Source of the DNA: Diphasiastrum complanatum | Taxonomy: Eukaryota; Streptophyta; Lycopodiopsida; Lycopodiales; Lycopodiaceae | DNA length: 64,000 bases | NCBI GenBank assembly: GCA_029204225.1 | Contig: CM055100.1 | Location: 28,410,649 to 28,474,648, forward strand | Direction of reading: 5' to 3' | Shown: positions 1 to 11,599 of the stretch, piece after piece | How positions within the stretch are numbered: position 1 is the first letter of the stretch | Layout: the number at the start of each line of letters is the position of its first letter | Program-made: the position numbers and the translations under genes | The notes under the pieces: generated by a model | The model's database searches: none | Told to the model about the DNA's origin: nothing | Seen by the model: only the letters and a program-made list of their open reading frames with translations

Positions 1-913
1 AGAACGCTCATTCACAGATCAGAGTGCATCCCAAATGAACATTCAAAAGATTATACAACTATCTACTCCTAAAAATGAACTGAATCAGAGCCTAACTAAA
101 CTGAGCTACACTTGCATAAATTGACAAAACAAGAACCAAGAACTAATCTACAGCATGTTAGAAGTCCAAGAATCAAGAAACCAACCAGTCTATTGATTCT
201 TGGACATCCCAAGAACATCAAGAACTGGATTGTCAGAGAATATGCAGGATTTACACCACAGATCCAGCCTATGTAGTTTACTTGAATGTTGGTTCCTACA
301 TTAATCCACAAACAAGGAAATAAACTAATCCACTCTACGAAAGCAGCAAATCTAATCCACTCTACAGTCCACAACCACACACAAAAGGAGGAAAGGGCAA
401 GATCATAAATGTATCACTCAAGAAACAAGCATGATCAAGAAGATCAATGGATGCACCAAACTCGTGAAGGCTCTTCTCATTTCAGCATGGAGTTGATACA
501 ATTCACAAGCTCCTCTTCACAAAGAGGGAGTCCCTTAAATAAGCAAGAGAGCTCCTAAGGTGGCATCCTAGTGGAATTTCCACATTTCACAAATTACAAG
601 TGGAATAATGCTCTCCACTAGAGGTCACCATCAAAAGGTGGCTCACTCTACTTTCTTTAAGAGGGGTCTACTTGCATTTATTACATTTGCCTAGAAATAC
701 TAGTTCCTACATGGTCATTCCATCTTCGGGGATTCACCATGAGGCTTACACAGTTCTTGCATGTCTTTCCTAGCTAGTATTTCTCTGCTCTCATACTCGG
801 CTCTCAGTTTTCGTTAGTCTCGTCTTCTCAGAGACCTCCTCGGTCTAATTTGAGAGGTGCTCTTGAGTTGCTCTGTCCAAGTGTCTTGGGGATTCATCAG
901 AATCGCAATATTT
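1..913 (-). repeat. dispersed LTR-like repeat, copy 1 (cut by window edge)
   Basis: This stretch is colinear with about 11,600-12,635. Long blocks are nearly the same in both, for example around 430-480 against 12,130-12,190 and around 540-720 against 12,270-12,440. The better copy ends in CCAACA on the plus strand, which reads as a TGTTGG start on the minus strand, so both may be minus-strand LTRs. No coding frame is supported here. Confidence 0.6.
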
Positions 914-1429
914 AGGAGATCATTCTGGAACTATTTACAGCATGATTAACATTCCTTTTTACCTTCCCAACAAGCTATCAGACCTGTAAATTGATGGCCG
1001 ATGGCTTATGCACCATCTCCATCAAATTTGAAGCTATTTTGACTTCTACAGATCAAGAAATCTTCGTTCTCAGCCTATACTGCGTCTTATATGAATGCTT
1101 CATGGAAGTCTAATTGACTGTTTAGAACTGTTGGTAATATCAATTTTGAGCTAGGATGGGTGTTTGCACGTTTTCTGGATCATTTGCTCTAGGAAAAGTG
1201 CGCCCTACTATAGATTTTTTGACACTCTGATCTCACACGTGTGAAGCCTAGGTGGTAGGGTGATGTGGCAAGCATCTTGTTCACTTGGTCTCCCTATGTA
1301 CTGAGCTTTACAACACCCAATTTGTGTCATGTAGCCAAAGTTATGATCATTTGAAATTTTGCAGTTTTGTGAGTAAAATTGACAAAATTTGAAATTGTTC
1401 TGATTGCATGCCAATCATGTCCCTGATTT
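914..1429. other. non-coding stretch between repeat and copia remnant
   Basis: No gene is seen. It holds a perfect CACACGTGTG palindrome at 1,234-1,243 in a context like those near 9,089 and 24,517, which lie in LTR or leader DNA. This suggests leader or LTR sequence of a copia family. Confidence 0.35.
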
Positions 1430-2226
1430 GTAGTACTGTACTCAATAGATTTAACATGCATGGATGCAAGCAAGTAGAGACTCCTATGGAGCATGATGTA
1501 AAAGTGACCAATAAAGATAATGAAAGACCCTTCAAGGACATCACTCTTTATAGGAAACTTATTGGCTCCTTAATGTGGATAACCATAAAAAGACCTGATC
1601 TTTGCTATAGTGTCTGCAAGCTTAGTCAAAATATGCAAGGTCCATTAGTTATCCATTGGAAATGTGCCAAAAGAATATTGAGATACATCTCGGGCACACT
1701 AGACTTTGGGATCCTTTATAGAGGTGAATCCATTAACTTGCATGCTTAAAGTGATTCAGATTTTGGAGGGGACAAGAAGGATAGAAAGTCAACAAGTGCC
1801 TTTGCAACTTTCATTGGAGAAGGTGTGGTTTCTTGGCTATCAAAGAAGCAAGAAACAGTATCTCTTTCATCAACCGAGGCCGAGTACAAGGCTCTAACAA
1901 CCACAACCAAGGAAGTACTATGGATCAAGAGGTTGCTTGAGGAGCTCAAAGTGAGCAGATCAGGTGTCATTCCACTCATCTACAATGATAACATCTCAGC
2001 CCAACACCTAGCATCCAATTCAATCTACCGTGCAAGGAGCAAACACATAGATATTGCTCACCACTTTGTAAGAGAAAAGGTCCAAGCTAAGGAGGTCTCA
2101 TTGGGGCATGTTTCAAGTGAAGAATGCATAGCTGATATATTGACAAAGCCTCTTCAAAAGAATGCTTTTTTGAAGCTTGGATCAGTCGTTGGCTTAATTA
2201 GTAAAGCTATGTTATCATCTAGCTAG
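1430..2226 (+). pseudogene. Ty1/copia pol 3' end: RT C-terminus and RNase H
   Basis: The frame carries the end of a copia reverse transcriptase (VETPMEHDVKV, LIGSLMWITIKRPDL, RILRYISGTLDFGILYRG) followed by RNase H (DRKSTSA, VSWLSKKQETVSLSSTEAE, RSKHIDIAHHFVREK, DILTKPL). One in-frame TAA near 1,747 interrupts it just before the SDSDFGGDK motif. The second family member at 7,060-8,506 has Phe there. Gag, protease, integrase and most of RT are missing, so this is a truncated dead copy. A purine tract (GTGAGGAGGAG) and an LTR follow directly, so this is the natural 3' end of the element. Confidence 0.9.
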
Positions 2227-2240
2227 ATTGTGAGGAGGAG

Positions 2241-2860
2241 TATTAAAATTTCACAATTCTAGCTTGACCAATTTTGGTCACATGCATTGTAATTGGCAAG
2301 ATGGCCATGTAAATAGATGCCACACGTGCCAAATCACATAGGATACTTTCCAATAAGTTCATTCCTCATATTACATTGTTATAGTATCTTTAAAATGAGG
2401 CAAAAATGTGTTTGGATAGGCTAGAGAAATTCTAGGATCTAAAAATAGCATGTTTTACATTGTTTTTGGATCTCTAGATCTTGACCCCAAGTTAGGGTGG
2501 ATCCAATGACCTATTAGGGTAGATGTTAGGGTTAGGGTATGATAAGTTCAATGGTGCCCTAATATGCTCAGATCTGAGCTTGAAAAGTATAAATGTATGA
2601 TGGGATTTCCATCCAAATATCAAAAGAAATCGAGTTTTTCCACTTCTATCATTCATTGTCTTTTGGTGGCGAGTTCTAGATATTGGATGTGAGTGTTCTT
2701 ATGCATTAATTGCTTGTTTTGGAAGGTACTAAGCCTATTTACAGATCTGAGAAGCTTTCTGTACTTTACTTTGGTTCATTTGATCAAATCTATGTGCCTA
2801 ATGTGGAGTTAAATGCCAAATTTGCTAGTTTTGGTAACTAGTCTTGACTCTAGCTCATAG
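2241..2860 (+). repeat. 3' LTR of copia element (right end uncertain)
   Basis: The LTR begins right after the polypurine tract, with TATTAAAATTTCACAA where sister copies read TGTTAAAAATTCACAA (8,575, and the minus strand from 3,802). A TATA-like TATAAATG lies near 2,588. The start is supported by homology. The end is a guess, because no primer-binding site or terminal CA can be fixed. Confidence 0.6.
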
Positions 2861-3399
2861 TTTGGATCTAGATCTTTGATTTGTGCAACCTCCCTCACTC
2901 TTAGGATTGATTGGGATTCATTTTGCTGTAAAATTTTGTCAAATCATAGAATACTAGAGACAATGCACTTGCTTGATTGAAGTAGACAATACTAGTAGAA
3001 TTGCCCCTCTTTATATAAAGAACATAAAAGCTTCCAAATGATCTGATCAAGAGTGAATTTCAGCAACCTAATATACTTCCAAATCACTTGTAAAAGATCT
3101 AAATGGAACTTAATGAGGATGCAACACAATCTACTATCCAATCACAAGCAAAAATTGATCAAAATTGATGAAAAATTGATCTAATTTGGTGCATAACTCA
3201 AGCAATGGTTGGACTGAACCTAAATCACTTTAGGAGGTGTCCTCTACACCTTAGAACAGCCTTGAAGAGTCCCCAAAACTCTGATCTTCCCTCTCCTTGA
3301 ATGCTAGAAAGCCTGCTCTATGAAATCACCCCCAAAACTCGCTTAGAAATCAATGCTTGGAGCAAGCAAAACTTGCTATCTTGGTAATGTGAATTGAAC
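2861..3399. other. non-coding stretch between facing LTRs
   Basis: No gene is seen. This AT-rich sequence probably contains the 3' parts (R/U5) of the plus-strand LTR on its left and the minus-strand LTR on its right. Confidence 0.3.
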
Positions 3400-3802
3400 C
3401 ATTATGAGAGAAAAATCATGAAATTGCTTGATTGATTTTGGTGAGATATCATCACCTATATATACATGATCCATCACAGTTTTGGACAGGTATGAGTAGC
3501 CCTAAACCTATCCCTAATGCTAATTTTGGTGGATCTTTCATCCCTACCAAGTTAAGGTTGGAATCTTGGAGATCCCTCAACAATGTAAAAACTACCAAAA
3601 ATAGCTCCTATTTTTTCTCTCTTGTATCTAAGCATAATTTGGACTCATTCCAAAGGTTCTAACACTTAGGTCTACTTGAGAACATCCTTATGAATGGAAT
3701 CCTATGCTATTTGGCACGTGTGACAAGCCACATCATGACCAACTAACTATTTACAAGTCATATGACCAAAACTAGTCAGGCTAGAATTGTGAATTTTTAA
3801 CA
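3400..3802 (-). repeat. inverted copia LTR copy
   Basis: Read on the minus strand it starts TGTTAAAAATTCACAA at 3,802 and follows the LTR at 8,575 closely for about 400 bp. Chance 76-codon frames in the two copies translate to almost the same peptide, which shows how little they have diverged. It interrupts a minus-strand copia gag that resumes at 3,803, so it was inserted into that element. The far end beyond about 3,400 is not resolved. Confidence 0.75.
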
Positions 3803-4096
3803 TCTGATGTCGTAGAGAGTTGCTAGGATGTCTCATGCATTCTTAGCTGTCTGAGAAGCACGTATGTGGCTGATCGGAGTATCCTTGATGTTGAGGGTGA
3901 TCATTGCAAATGTTTTGCCATCTCTCAGTCTCCACTTAGTGATGATGGCTGCATCACCTTCTGGTTTGAGCTCTGTGCCATCAACGATGTCCCACAATTC
4001 TTTGGCTAGAAGTATAACCTTCATCTTGAATTTCCAGAGATGGTAGTTATCTCCATCGAGTTTGTCAATGAGAGATGAACTAGATGATGGATCCAT
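3803..4096 (-). pseudogene. Ty1/copia gag N-terminus
   Basis: The protein starts MDPSSSSSLIDKLDGDNYHL and continues with WKFKMKVILLAKELWDIVDG, the typical opening of copia gag (the L.G.NY..W...M motif and the LWD.VDG motif). It runs to ...NAWDILATLYDI and is then cut by the LTR ending at 3,802. The start codon lies about 140 bp downstream of a primer-binding-site-like sequence on the same strand (4,226-4,238), so this is the 5' end of a copia element. The rest of the element is absent. Confidence 0.85.
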
Positions 4097-4225
4097 TCTG
4101 GTTGAACGAGATCGTTGGTAGAAATAACAATTGTTGGAATATTGTTGGCTGTGCGTTTGCTAGAAGACGTCTTGATAGAAACAAGACTGATAATCCGCAG
4201 TAGAAATGCAAATTACTAAAATGCC

Positions 4226-4238
4226 CGCTCTGATACTA
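4226..4238 (-). other. tRNA-Met-type primer-binding site
   Basis: The minus strand reads TAGTATCAGAGCG directly after the LTR end ACGACA. It matches the initiator-tRNA PBS (TGGTATCAGAGC) with one change at its second base. Confidence 0.6.
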
Positions 4239-5234
4239 TGTCGTAAAACCATGGGTGTGAGCGGTAGCGGAAGCTCGAGGCTTTGAGCACGGCCTGTAGG
4301 AACGGAAACGCAACAGTTAGCAGAAGAAATATTCAAGTAGACTGATTCATATAGATTGCGCAAATGAACGATGTAGTAGTGAGACAAAATTGCACTCTGA
4401 TTAATATCAACAGTGAGTATAATGGCTTGAAGTAATAACTTCAGCTTGCTGACCGTGATAACTTTGGTTACAGATAACTCTGATTGAAAAGAGATTCAAT
4501 CTAGACTTACATAGCTTGATTCAGGTAGTATATATATTTAGAAGTGTTGAGAGAAAAATATCTTATGCCTTAACTGCCATTTACTCCAGTTTTGCATCTA
4601 TACAAAGTTGGTAACCGTCCTTAGGATATTTGTTTCTCCAGCTGTTTTAGGGTTGATGATAAGTTGGCGACGTCAGTCTGCCAATGTAGCAAAAATGCGA
4701 AAAATCCGAAAAATCCAAAAAATCCAAAGGTGCCCTTTAACTGAAAGTATGCAAATCCTGAAGGTGCCCTTAGACTTAAGGTATGTAAAGCTCTTAGACT
4801 GAAGGCAGCGAAGAAGGCAAAAAAGTCGAAGGTGCCTTAGACTGAAGGCAATGAAGAAGGCGAAGGTGCCTTAGACTAAAGGCAACGAAGAAGCCGAAGG
4901 TGCCTTAGACTAAAAGCAACGAAGAAGGCGAAAAAGCCGAAGGCGTCTTAAAATGGTTTCTAAGGCATTCTGGCCACTTTGTCGCATTTTTTGCAAAGGG
5001 GCAAAAAAAACAAAGGTGCCTAAAAATGGTTCCAAGGCATTCTGGCCACTTGGACACTGTGTCGCATTTTTCGCGAAGGTGCAAAAAAGGCGAAGGTGCC
5101 TAAATAAATGGTTAAGGCAAAAAAATCTCAAAGGGAAAAATGTGAAGGTCCGAAAACATGTAGTCGGCCTTCGGTTTTCAAGATGCTCATTACTTGAACG
5201 ATTTTGTTTAAGGCTGAGCATAAGAAATCTAACA
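4239..5234 (-). repeat. 5' LTR of copia element with internal minisatellite
   Basis: The minus-strand 3' end (ACGACA) is fixed by the adjacent primer-binding site. The 5' boundary at 5,234 is inferred from a TGTTAGATTTC start. The roughly 1 kb LTR contains the tandem repeat listed separately, which would sit in U3. The gag of the same element follows at 4,096. Confidence 0.55.
4694..5110. repeat. minisatellite inside LTR
   Basis: Two tandem patterns adjoin. At about 4,720-4,945 a unit of roughly 42 bp built around GAAGGTGCCTTAGACTAAAGG recurs about five times. At about 4,950-5,110 an 80 bp unit with AAGGCATTCTGGCCACTT and TGTCGCATTTTT recurs twice. Both share the short word GAAGGTGCC. Confidence 0.8.
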
Positions 5235-5700
5235 AGGGGGTGCTAGATTAGCCAAGTTACAGGATTGCATGTGCTAGCTAGATATGGTTGGGTGGTAAAT
5301 ACTTGAGGCCACTTGTTATCTACCTTTGTCATTAAGATTAGGAACACAAGTGGAGGAGAGATAAGTTTTGAGCCTATGTGCCTCCAATAAGAATAGTTAC
5401 AATCCACCTCTCTATTGAGCTTTGTTTGTTGTCAGCCATCAAGTTCTTGTTGAACTCTGAGCAAATGAAGCATAGAGTTGAGCTCTTCTAAATCATTGCC
5501 AGAGACCCTTGTTATTGATTGACTTCAAGCCCAATGAATGAAGCCATTGAGTGTCTGTCATTAGGGCTATTTGTGAGGAGATGAGAGGTGTTTGAACTTT
5601 GTTTAAGTCACATGCCTTCTACATGAGGCAATGTTCCCTTGACCCTTTTCTTGCTTTTGCCATGGAGGCTTGAGGATCCTTACTTGCAGGTGGAGGCATC
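5235..5700. other. unassigned intergenic stretch
   Basis: No coding frame, repeat or RNA gene is recognised. It is the 3' flank of the protease-like gene on the minus strand. Confidence 0.3.
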
Positions 5701-6071
5701 CTAGCTTGGAGTTGGGGTTGGATATGTATTTTCGATCACAAGCTTTATAGTCTCCTGCTGAAGTGCATTATCTCCATTGGGGAGACCTTTGGGCATTTAA
5801 ACTGAAAAAAAACAAAAACACAGTTACATGTTATTAATCAAAGATTAGTTATTAGGAATGTGATTATGAACAAAAAAAAACAAAAACACAATTATATGTT
5901 ATCAATTGAAGATTACCTCTTCCAGATTAGGAAGTTCATCTTGTAGTGCAAGCCAATTGAAAAAGTGTTTGGCATTGCATACCGTATACCAGCCACAGCT
6001 GACAGAATCAACCTGTTGAGAGGACTGCAGTATCCAATATAAACGAAAGTAACAAAATTTTAACATTATGT

Positions 6072-6143
6072 AATATTGGATCAACGCGCAGGAGGTTATA
6101 ATAAAATCTACAACGGAAACAAGCGCGCGTCGAACCGATATCC
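6072..6143. repeat. 74-bp-class inverted repeat, copy a
   Basis: Arm A (AATATTGGATCAACGCGC, from 6,072) and arm B (GCGCGTCGAACCGATATC, ending at 6,142) are imperfect reverse complements around a loop of about 35 nt. It lies inside the protease-like gene's second intron. Confidence 0.75.
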
Positions 6144-6158
6144 AAAAAATATTGTTTG

Positions 6159-6229
6159 AATATCGGATCAGCACGCACGATATGAAAAGAAACCAAACAA
6201 TAACTACAAGGGCACGTCGAACCGATATT
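6159..6229. repeat. 74-bp-class inverted repeat, copy b
   Basis: Arm A AATATCGGATCAGCACGC (6,159-6,176) pairs with arm B GCACGTCGAACCGATATT (6,212-6,229). With copy a it fills most of the 218 bp intron (6,025-6,242). Confidence 0.75.
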
Positions 6230-6334
6230 GATAAATTTTTACCTCTGCATCAACCATTTTCAGCTTCATATATGCTATTGCATGTGGTATTGGAAAGAGT
6301 TCCAATATTTTCTGGATATGGCTCCTGGCAATTT

Positions 6335-6443
<109 letters not shown>

Positions 6444-7059
6444 GAGTTCATCGTTAAACAAACTGGATTACACACACTCTCATCATTGACATATAAGGAC
6501 AACACATATAAGCTCCAATGATCACTACAATCAGAAAACGATAAATTTATGAGAATCAATGTGAAATTAATATTCATACAAAAAATTCAACTTAATAAAA
6601 TCTGATAGAAATTTACTTACTTTGTTATGTATGGGAGAACGAAAATTGGAGTCTCCAGTCTGACGTATTGGAGCATATCATCGTGCAGACTTTTGAAATC
6701 AGGAAAATCAAAATCAGCCATGAATTGTAGGAGAAACAATGCTACATCTATAAACAATGGGGTCTGGAAAAACTCCATCCAGTACTGAATTGCCCCCCTC
6801 CTACATTGTCCTCTAGCATTTTATCTCTACTTTCTAATTCACTTGTATCTAATTTAGAAAGGGAAAGACCAGCATTGGTCTTCGACATCTTAAAACTGTA
6901 TAGAGGACCTAAAGCTTTAAGATATGTGTTTAACAATTGGTCATACTGTACATATTGAGGAGTATTCACAAAGGCAAGTGCAGGGGGTGAAGGAAGTAAT
7001 ACAGATAAATCACTAAAAGAATTGTCATTCAAAATTGATTCAAGACTCACATATCAAGG

Positions 7060-8506
7060 CAAAGGGCAGCAAGTTGAGGGTTTCTCATCCACTTCTTATG
7101 CTTTATCTAGTTTTGAAGAACCATCTAATGTTGAAGATGCATTGGACTCCAAAGAATGGTATAAAGCTATGTTGGATGAGTATAATGCCTTGATTGAGAA
7201 TGAAACTTGGTTGCTTGTTGATAGACCTCAAAGGAATGTAATAGGATGCAAGTGGGTCTTCAAGCTTAAGTTGAATGCAATGGGAGTGTTAATAAACATA
7301 AAGCAAGATTAGTTGCAAAAGGATACGCTCAAGAGAGAGGGATAGACTATGAAGAAACTTTTGCACCCATGGCCAAGATGGTCACAATAAGGCTAATCAT
7401 TGCACTTGCATCACATTTTGGATGGATCCTATGTCAAATGGATGTCTCTAATGCTTTCTTGAATGGTTTTTTGGAAGAGGATATCTATATGCAGCAGCCA
7501 CAAGGGTTCATCAAGCATGGAATGGAAACAAAGTATGCCATCTCCAAAGAAGTATGGCTTGAAGCAAGCCTCGAGAACTTGGAATTCAAGACTACATTGC
7601 TCATTTATGTAGATGACATCATTAGTGGAAATAGTGTTGATGGTATTGAAAAAATCAAGATAGATCTATCCTTAGAGTTCAAGATGGTAGATCTAGGGAG
7701 TCTTCACTTCATCTTAGGCATAGAGGTACTTAGAGGGTCTGATTTTATCTTTATAAGTCAAGTAAACTATGCTCAAAGTCTTTTGAAGAAGTTTAAGATG
7801 GAAGTATGCAAAAGTGTTGACACACCAATGGAGCAAGATGTAAAAGTGCCAAAAGAAGATGATGAAATATCCTTCATGGACATCACTTTGTTTAGGCAAC
7901 TTATAGGATCCTTAATGTGGATCACTATAACTAGACCAGATCTTAGCTTTAGTGTATGTAGGTTGAGCCAATCCATGCAAAAGCCATTGAATATCCATTG
8001 GAAACAGGCTAAGAGGATTCTAAGATACATCTCGGGTACATTGGATTTTGGAATTCTATATAGAGGAGATGTGATTAACCTTCATACATTTAGTGATTCA
8101 GATTTTGCAGGGGACAAGAGGGATAGGAAATCAACAAGTGCCCATTCAACTTCATAGGAGAAGGTGTGGTTTCATGGCTTTCCAAAAAGCAAGAAACTAT
8201 ATCTCAAATCGAGGCCGAGTACAAAGCTTTGACAACCACTACAAAGGAGGTACTTTGGACCAAGAGACTATTGGTGGAGCTAATGATCATGGATTCAGAG
8301 GAGACACCAATTATCTACAATGACAATATATCAGCTCAACACCTTGCATCTAACCCAATCTTACATGCAAGATCTAAGCACATTGAGAAATGTCATCACT
8401 TTGTGAGAGAAATGGTGCAAGCCAAGGAGATTGCTTTGGAGCATGTTCCAAGCAATGAATATGTAGCTGATCTACTTACTAAACAACTTCAAAATACACC
8501 TTTATG
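7060..8506 (+). pseudogene. Ty1/copia RT-RNase H remnant with internal deletion
   Basis: The reading starts in the copia RT N-terminus (DSKEWYKAMLDEYNALIENE, CKWVFKLKLNA), shifts frame near 7,300 (AKGYAQERGIDYEETFAP), then runs through QMDVSNAFLNG, the catalytic YVDD (LLIYVDDII), LGSLHFILGIEV, RQLIGSLMWITITRPDL and the RNase H motifs DRKSTSA and RSKHIEK. The segment between QQPQGF and LLIYVDD, where copia RT normally has the LYGLKQAPRAW region, is replaced by a short unrelated run, so part of RT is deleted. Two more frameshifts lie near 8,155. Gag, protease and integrase are gone. It is the same family as 1,430-2,226, and an LTR follows. Confidence 0.92.
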
Positions 8507-8574
8507 AAGTTCAGATCATCACTTGGAGTGATTAGTAAAGCAATGATTGAACCAAACTAGATAGTGAGGAGGAG

Positions 8575-8985
8575 TGTTAAAAATTCACAAATCTAGCTTG
8601 ACTAGTTTTGGTCATATGACTTGTAAATAGTTAGATGGTCATGATGTGGCTTGTCACACCTGACAAATAGCATAGGATTCCATTCATAAGGATGTTCTCA
8701 AGTAGAACTAAGTGTTAGAACCTTTGGAATGAGTCCAAATTATGCTTAGATACAAGAGAGAAAAAATAGGAGCTACTTTTGGTAATTTTTGCATTGTTGA
8801 GGGATCTCCAAGATTCCAACCCTAACTTGGTAGGGATGAAAGATCCACCAAAATTAGCATTAGGGATAGGTTTATGGCTACTCATACCTACCCAAAACCA
8901 TGATGGATCATGTATATAGAGATGATGATATCTCACCAAAATCAATCAAATTATTTGATGATTTTTCTCTCATATTGGTGCAATT
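8575..8985 (+). repeat. 3' LTR of copia element (right end uncertain)
   Basis: It starts TGTTAAAAATTCACAAATC after the purine tract GTGAGGAGGAG, with a TATA-like TGTATATAGAG near 8,912. It matches the inverted LTR ending at 3,802 over about 400 bp. LTR or leader sequence may continue towards 9,240. Confidence 0.75.
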
Positions 8986-9240
8986 GCTCTCTATGTTCAT
9001 AATTGTTTGACTTCTTGTGATTACTAATGATTATAGGATTGAATGTAGGTCTAGTGTATAGTACTCAGACTGTGGGAGGCCGTACTTTCACACGTGTGAA
9101 GGCTTCTTCAAGGATTTGGGCCATTTAGTGAGGTTCAAGCATAGATTTTTGATGGATTTTGATGGTTCAATTGTGCTAATCTTATGAGATCATAATCTAT
9201 TGTTTCCCTCATCATTTCAAGTGTTTTAGGATCCTTATTT
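8986..9240. other. LTR or leader continuation
   Basis: Non-coding. It contains a CACACGTGTG palindrome at 9,089-9,098 preceded by GTACTTT, the same context as at 24,517. Confidence 0.4.
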
Positions 9241-9249
9241 GCTATAATT

Positions 9250-10094
9250 TTTACATCAGAGACATTACATCCAAGCTTCATCTGAGGAAGAAATTATTCA
9301 CCCTCAGAATGTTTGATACAGATAGTGTTTCGAGCCACCTCAACACTTTTAAAAATCTTATGAAATAGATGATTGCAACTGGCTCAGTCATAGAAGATTC
9401 TGATGCACTAGCAGTGTCCTCAATCCGAGACAGAGAAGGAGGAAATGAAGAAATATTCGTTTCACTCCATCATCAGGTCACTCATGTATGCTATTCTCTA
9501 CACTCAATCCAACTTGGCATACTCCATCAGCTCTCTCAACCAATTCCTATCGAATCCAAGGCCAACTCATTGGAAAACTCTCATGATGTCATGAAGTGTC
9601 CAAGCTACAAAACATCTCAGCATCTATTATGGAGGCAACCAATCTGCCAATATTCTTGAAGGATATACAGATGCAGATTGGGCAGAGATATCGACACCAG
9701 AAGATCAACTTCTGGTTTTGTATTCTTATTTAATCAAGGCCCAATCTCATGGAACAGCCAAAAGCATACCTCAGTAGCATTATCCTCAACCGAATCAGAA
9801 TACATAGCTGCCACAAATGCTACCAAGGAGACAATTTGGCTAAGGAACCTGTTTGTAGATATCGACCTTGCTCAAGAACATCCAACTACAATTTATTATG
9901 ATAATCAAAGCACAATAGCACTCTCTCTAAACTCGAGATTTCACTCTCGGAGCAAACACATCGAAATCAGATATCACTACCTTCCTAGAGAAAAAGTGCA
10001 AAGCAAGGAAGTGTCATTGTTTTACTGCAGGACAGAGTTAATGGTAGCATATTACTTCACCAAGGCTCTATTGAGAGAGCACTATCTCATATAG
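9250..10094 (+). pseudogene. second copia family: gag scrap fused to RNase H
   Basis: About 9,250-9,480 translates in shifting frames to a copia gag segment (LHLRKKLFTL, then MIATGSVIEDSDAL) closely related to the gag at 36,311. It passes directly into RNase H at 9,678-10,094 (DTRRSTSGFVFLFNQGPISW, LSSTESEYIAATNATKE, YYDNQSTIALS, RSKHIEIRYHYLPREKVQSK). Protease, integrase and RT are absent, so a large internal deletion joined gag to RNase H. The STSGF and SALSSTESEY wording differs from the family at 1.4 and 7 kb. An LTR starts 36 bp later. Confidence 0.85.
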
Positions 10095-10130
10095 GATCCA
10101 ATATTTTTAGGAACGACATTAAGGGAGAGT

Positions 10131-10929
10131 GTTGGATTTCAATGCTCAAGACCAAATCCATGAAGTAATGAGCATCCTGAAAAATCAGCTGAAGTCGACT
10201 CTATCGACTTCGAAGTCATCATAATCCAAAGTCCGACTTATCGACTTCGACTTCACCATGTATATATATGTATATAATCAATGTTAACCTCCATTAAAAC
10301 TCTCAACACATCGAGGAAACCGACACATGGAAGTGCCCAACATATCTGACACATGGAAGTGCCCGACATATCGAAGTACCCAACACATCGAAATGCTTGA
10401 CATATCCTACACATCGAAGTACCCGATATATCAATCCATGAACTGTCAAACAACTTCAAGTACATCTTTGACAATCCATCGAACTTGTACATACACTTAT
10501 AGTTAAGAAAAGATGACCATGTAATGCATAACGGCTGTAGTAAATGAAGCAGTTAGATTTATGCTCCCAATGCACTGGGAACTGACATGCAATCATCAAT
10601 GTACAGTACAGTGTCAACGCTCTTATCAAATTGATTAGGTTGTATTCTAGTTAAGTAACTAAGTTGCTATGTAATTTGCATGTAAGTTCAATGATCAACA
10701 ATTGAAGCAATGTTTGTGCCAACTCTCTCGCACTACTTCAAGCTCATGTACTCATTTTTCTTATCAATCAGAGTGCAAGTTTTTGGTCTCACTACTATAT
10801 TGTTCTATTGCACATTGCTACTATTGATTCATCTTGATTATTATTGATAACTGATGCACTTCCGATCCGTCTACCATCTACTTCACTTATCCGATATCAG
10901 TCGATATTTGATCCCACCATTTTCCTACA
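10131..10929 (+). repeat. 3' LTR of second copia family
   Basis: It follows the purine-rich GGGAGAG and begins TGTTGGATTTCAATG. An end at CCTACA (10,929) is a reasonable but unproven choice. It contains the short tandem repeat at 10,305-10,435. Confidence 0.55.
10305..10435. repeat. degenerate tandem repeat in LTR
   Basis: Units of about 18-26 bp alternate the words ACACATGGAAGTGCCC and GACATATC, about six times, with drift. Confidence 0.7.
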
Positions 10930-11599
10930 TGAAGGATAGTGTTGATTTGTTTCTTTGCTTGTAGGGCTTTTGGTGTGCAGGGCTTTTGGAGGTCATTATT
11001 TCTTGGAGGTCGTTGTGCGGGATCAGTCGGAAACAGGGTGGTGAGAGTTTGCATGGAGAAGGCTGCTAGTGCCTCGGCTCGGACAGCTGATGGGGAAGGA
11101 GTACCATTCAGGTCTATTAGATGAGGTGCGAAGAAGGGAGCGAGGGTGTGCAGGACTGGTTGTGGTGGTTGTAGGTGCGTTGCATAGTATTTGTAGGGTG
11201 TTTGCAGATTAAGTGCAGGTTGGAAACCAGTTGATGCAGGTGTGGTTCAGAAAAATCAAGAATGGGTGTGGGGAATAGCAAAAGAATGTGAAAGGTGGTG
11301 AGAGAGGTAGAGGGGTGTGGGATGAAAAAACTATGGATGGATGAATGGCTGGGAAGAGCAATGATAAAATAGTTTTGTTTGAGCGCAACAGGGATGTGTA
11401 GGAATGTATTAGGAATGTGTTGTAGCAGTCAGAGATTTATGATGTGTAGTAGTTCAAACAACAACAGGACCAAATGTAGACAAATTCTTTGTCTGTCTAC
11501 TGGCTTCTTTTTCTACTTCTTATCTTGTTTACAGATTACGCTTGTGTTTTGCCTGTCAACAGAGACTATGGGCCTTTCTTGATCATGATCTTGCTTGTT
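10930..11599. other. unassigned stretch
   Basis: No frame longer than 70 codons and no recognisable protein on either strand. Probably decayed repeat DNA. Confidence 0.3.

Noticed and set aside
3432-3662. Two near-identical 76-codon frames at 3,432 (+) and 8,945-8,715 (-)
   Set aside because: They are the same non-coding LTR sequence in opposite orientations; no domain, and antisense to the LTR.
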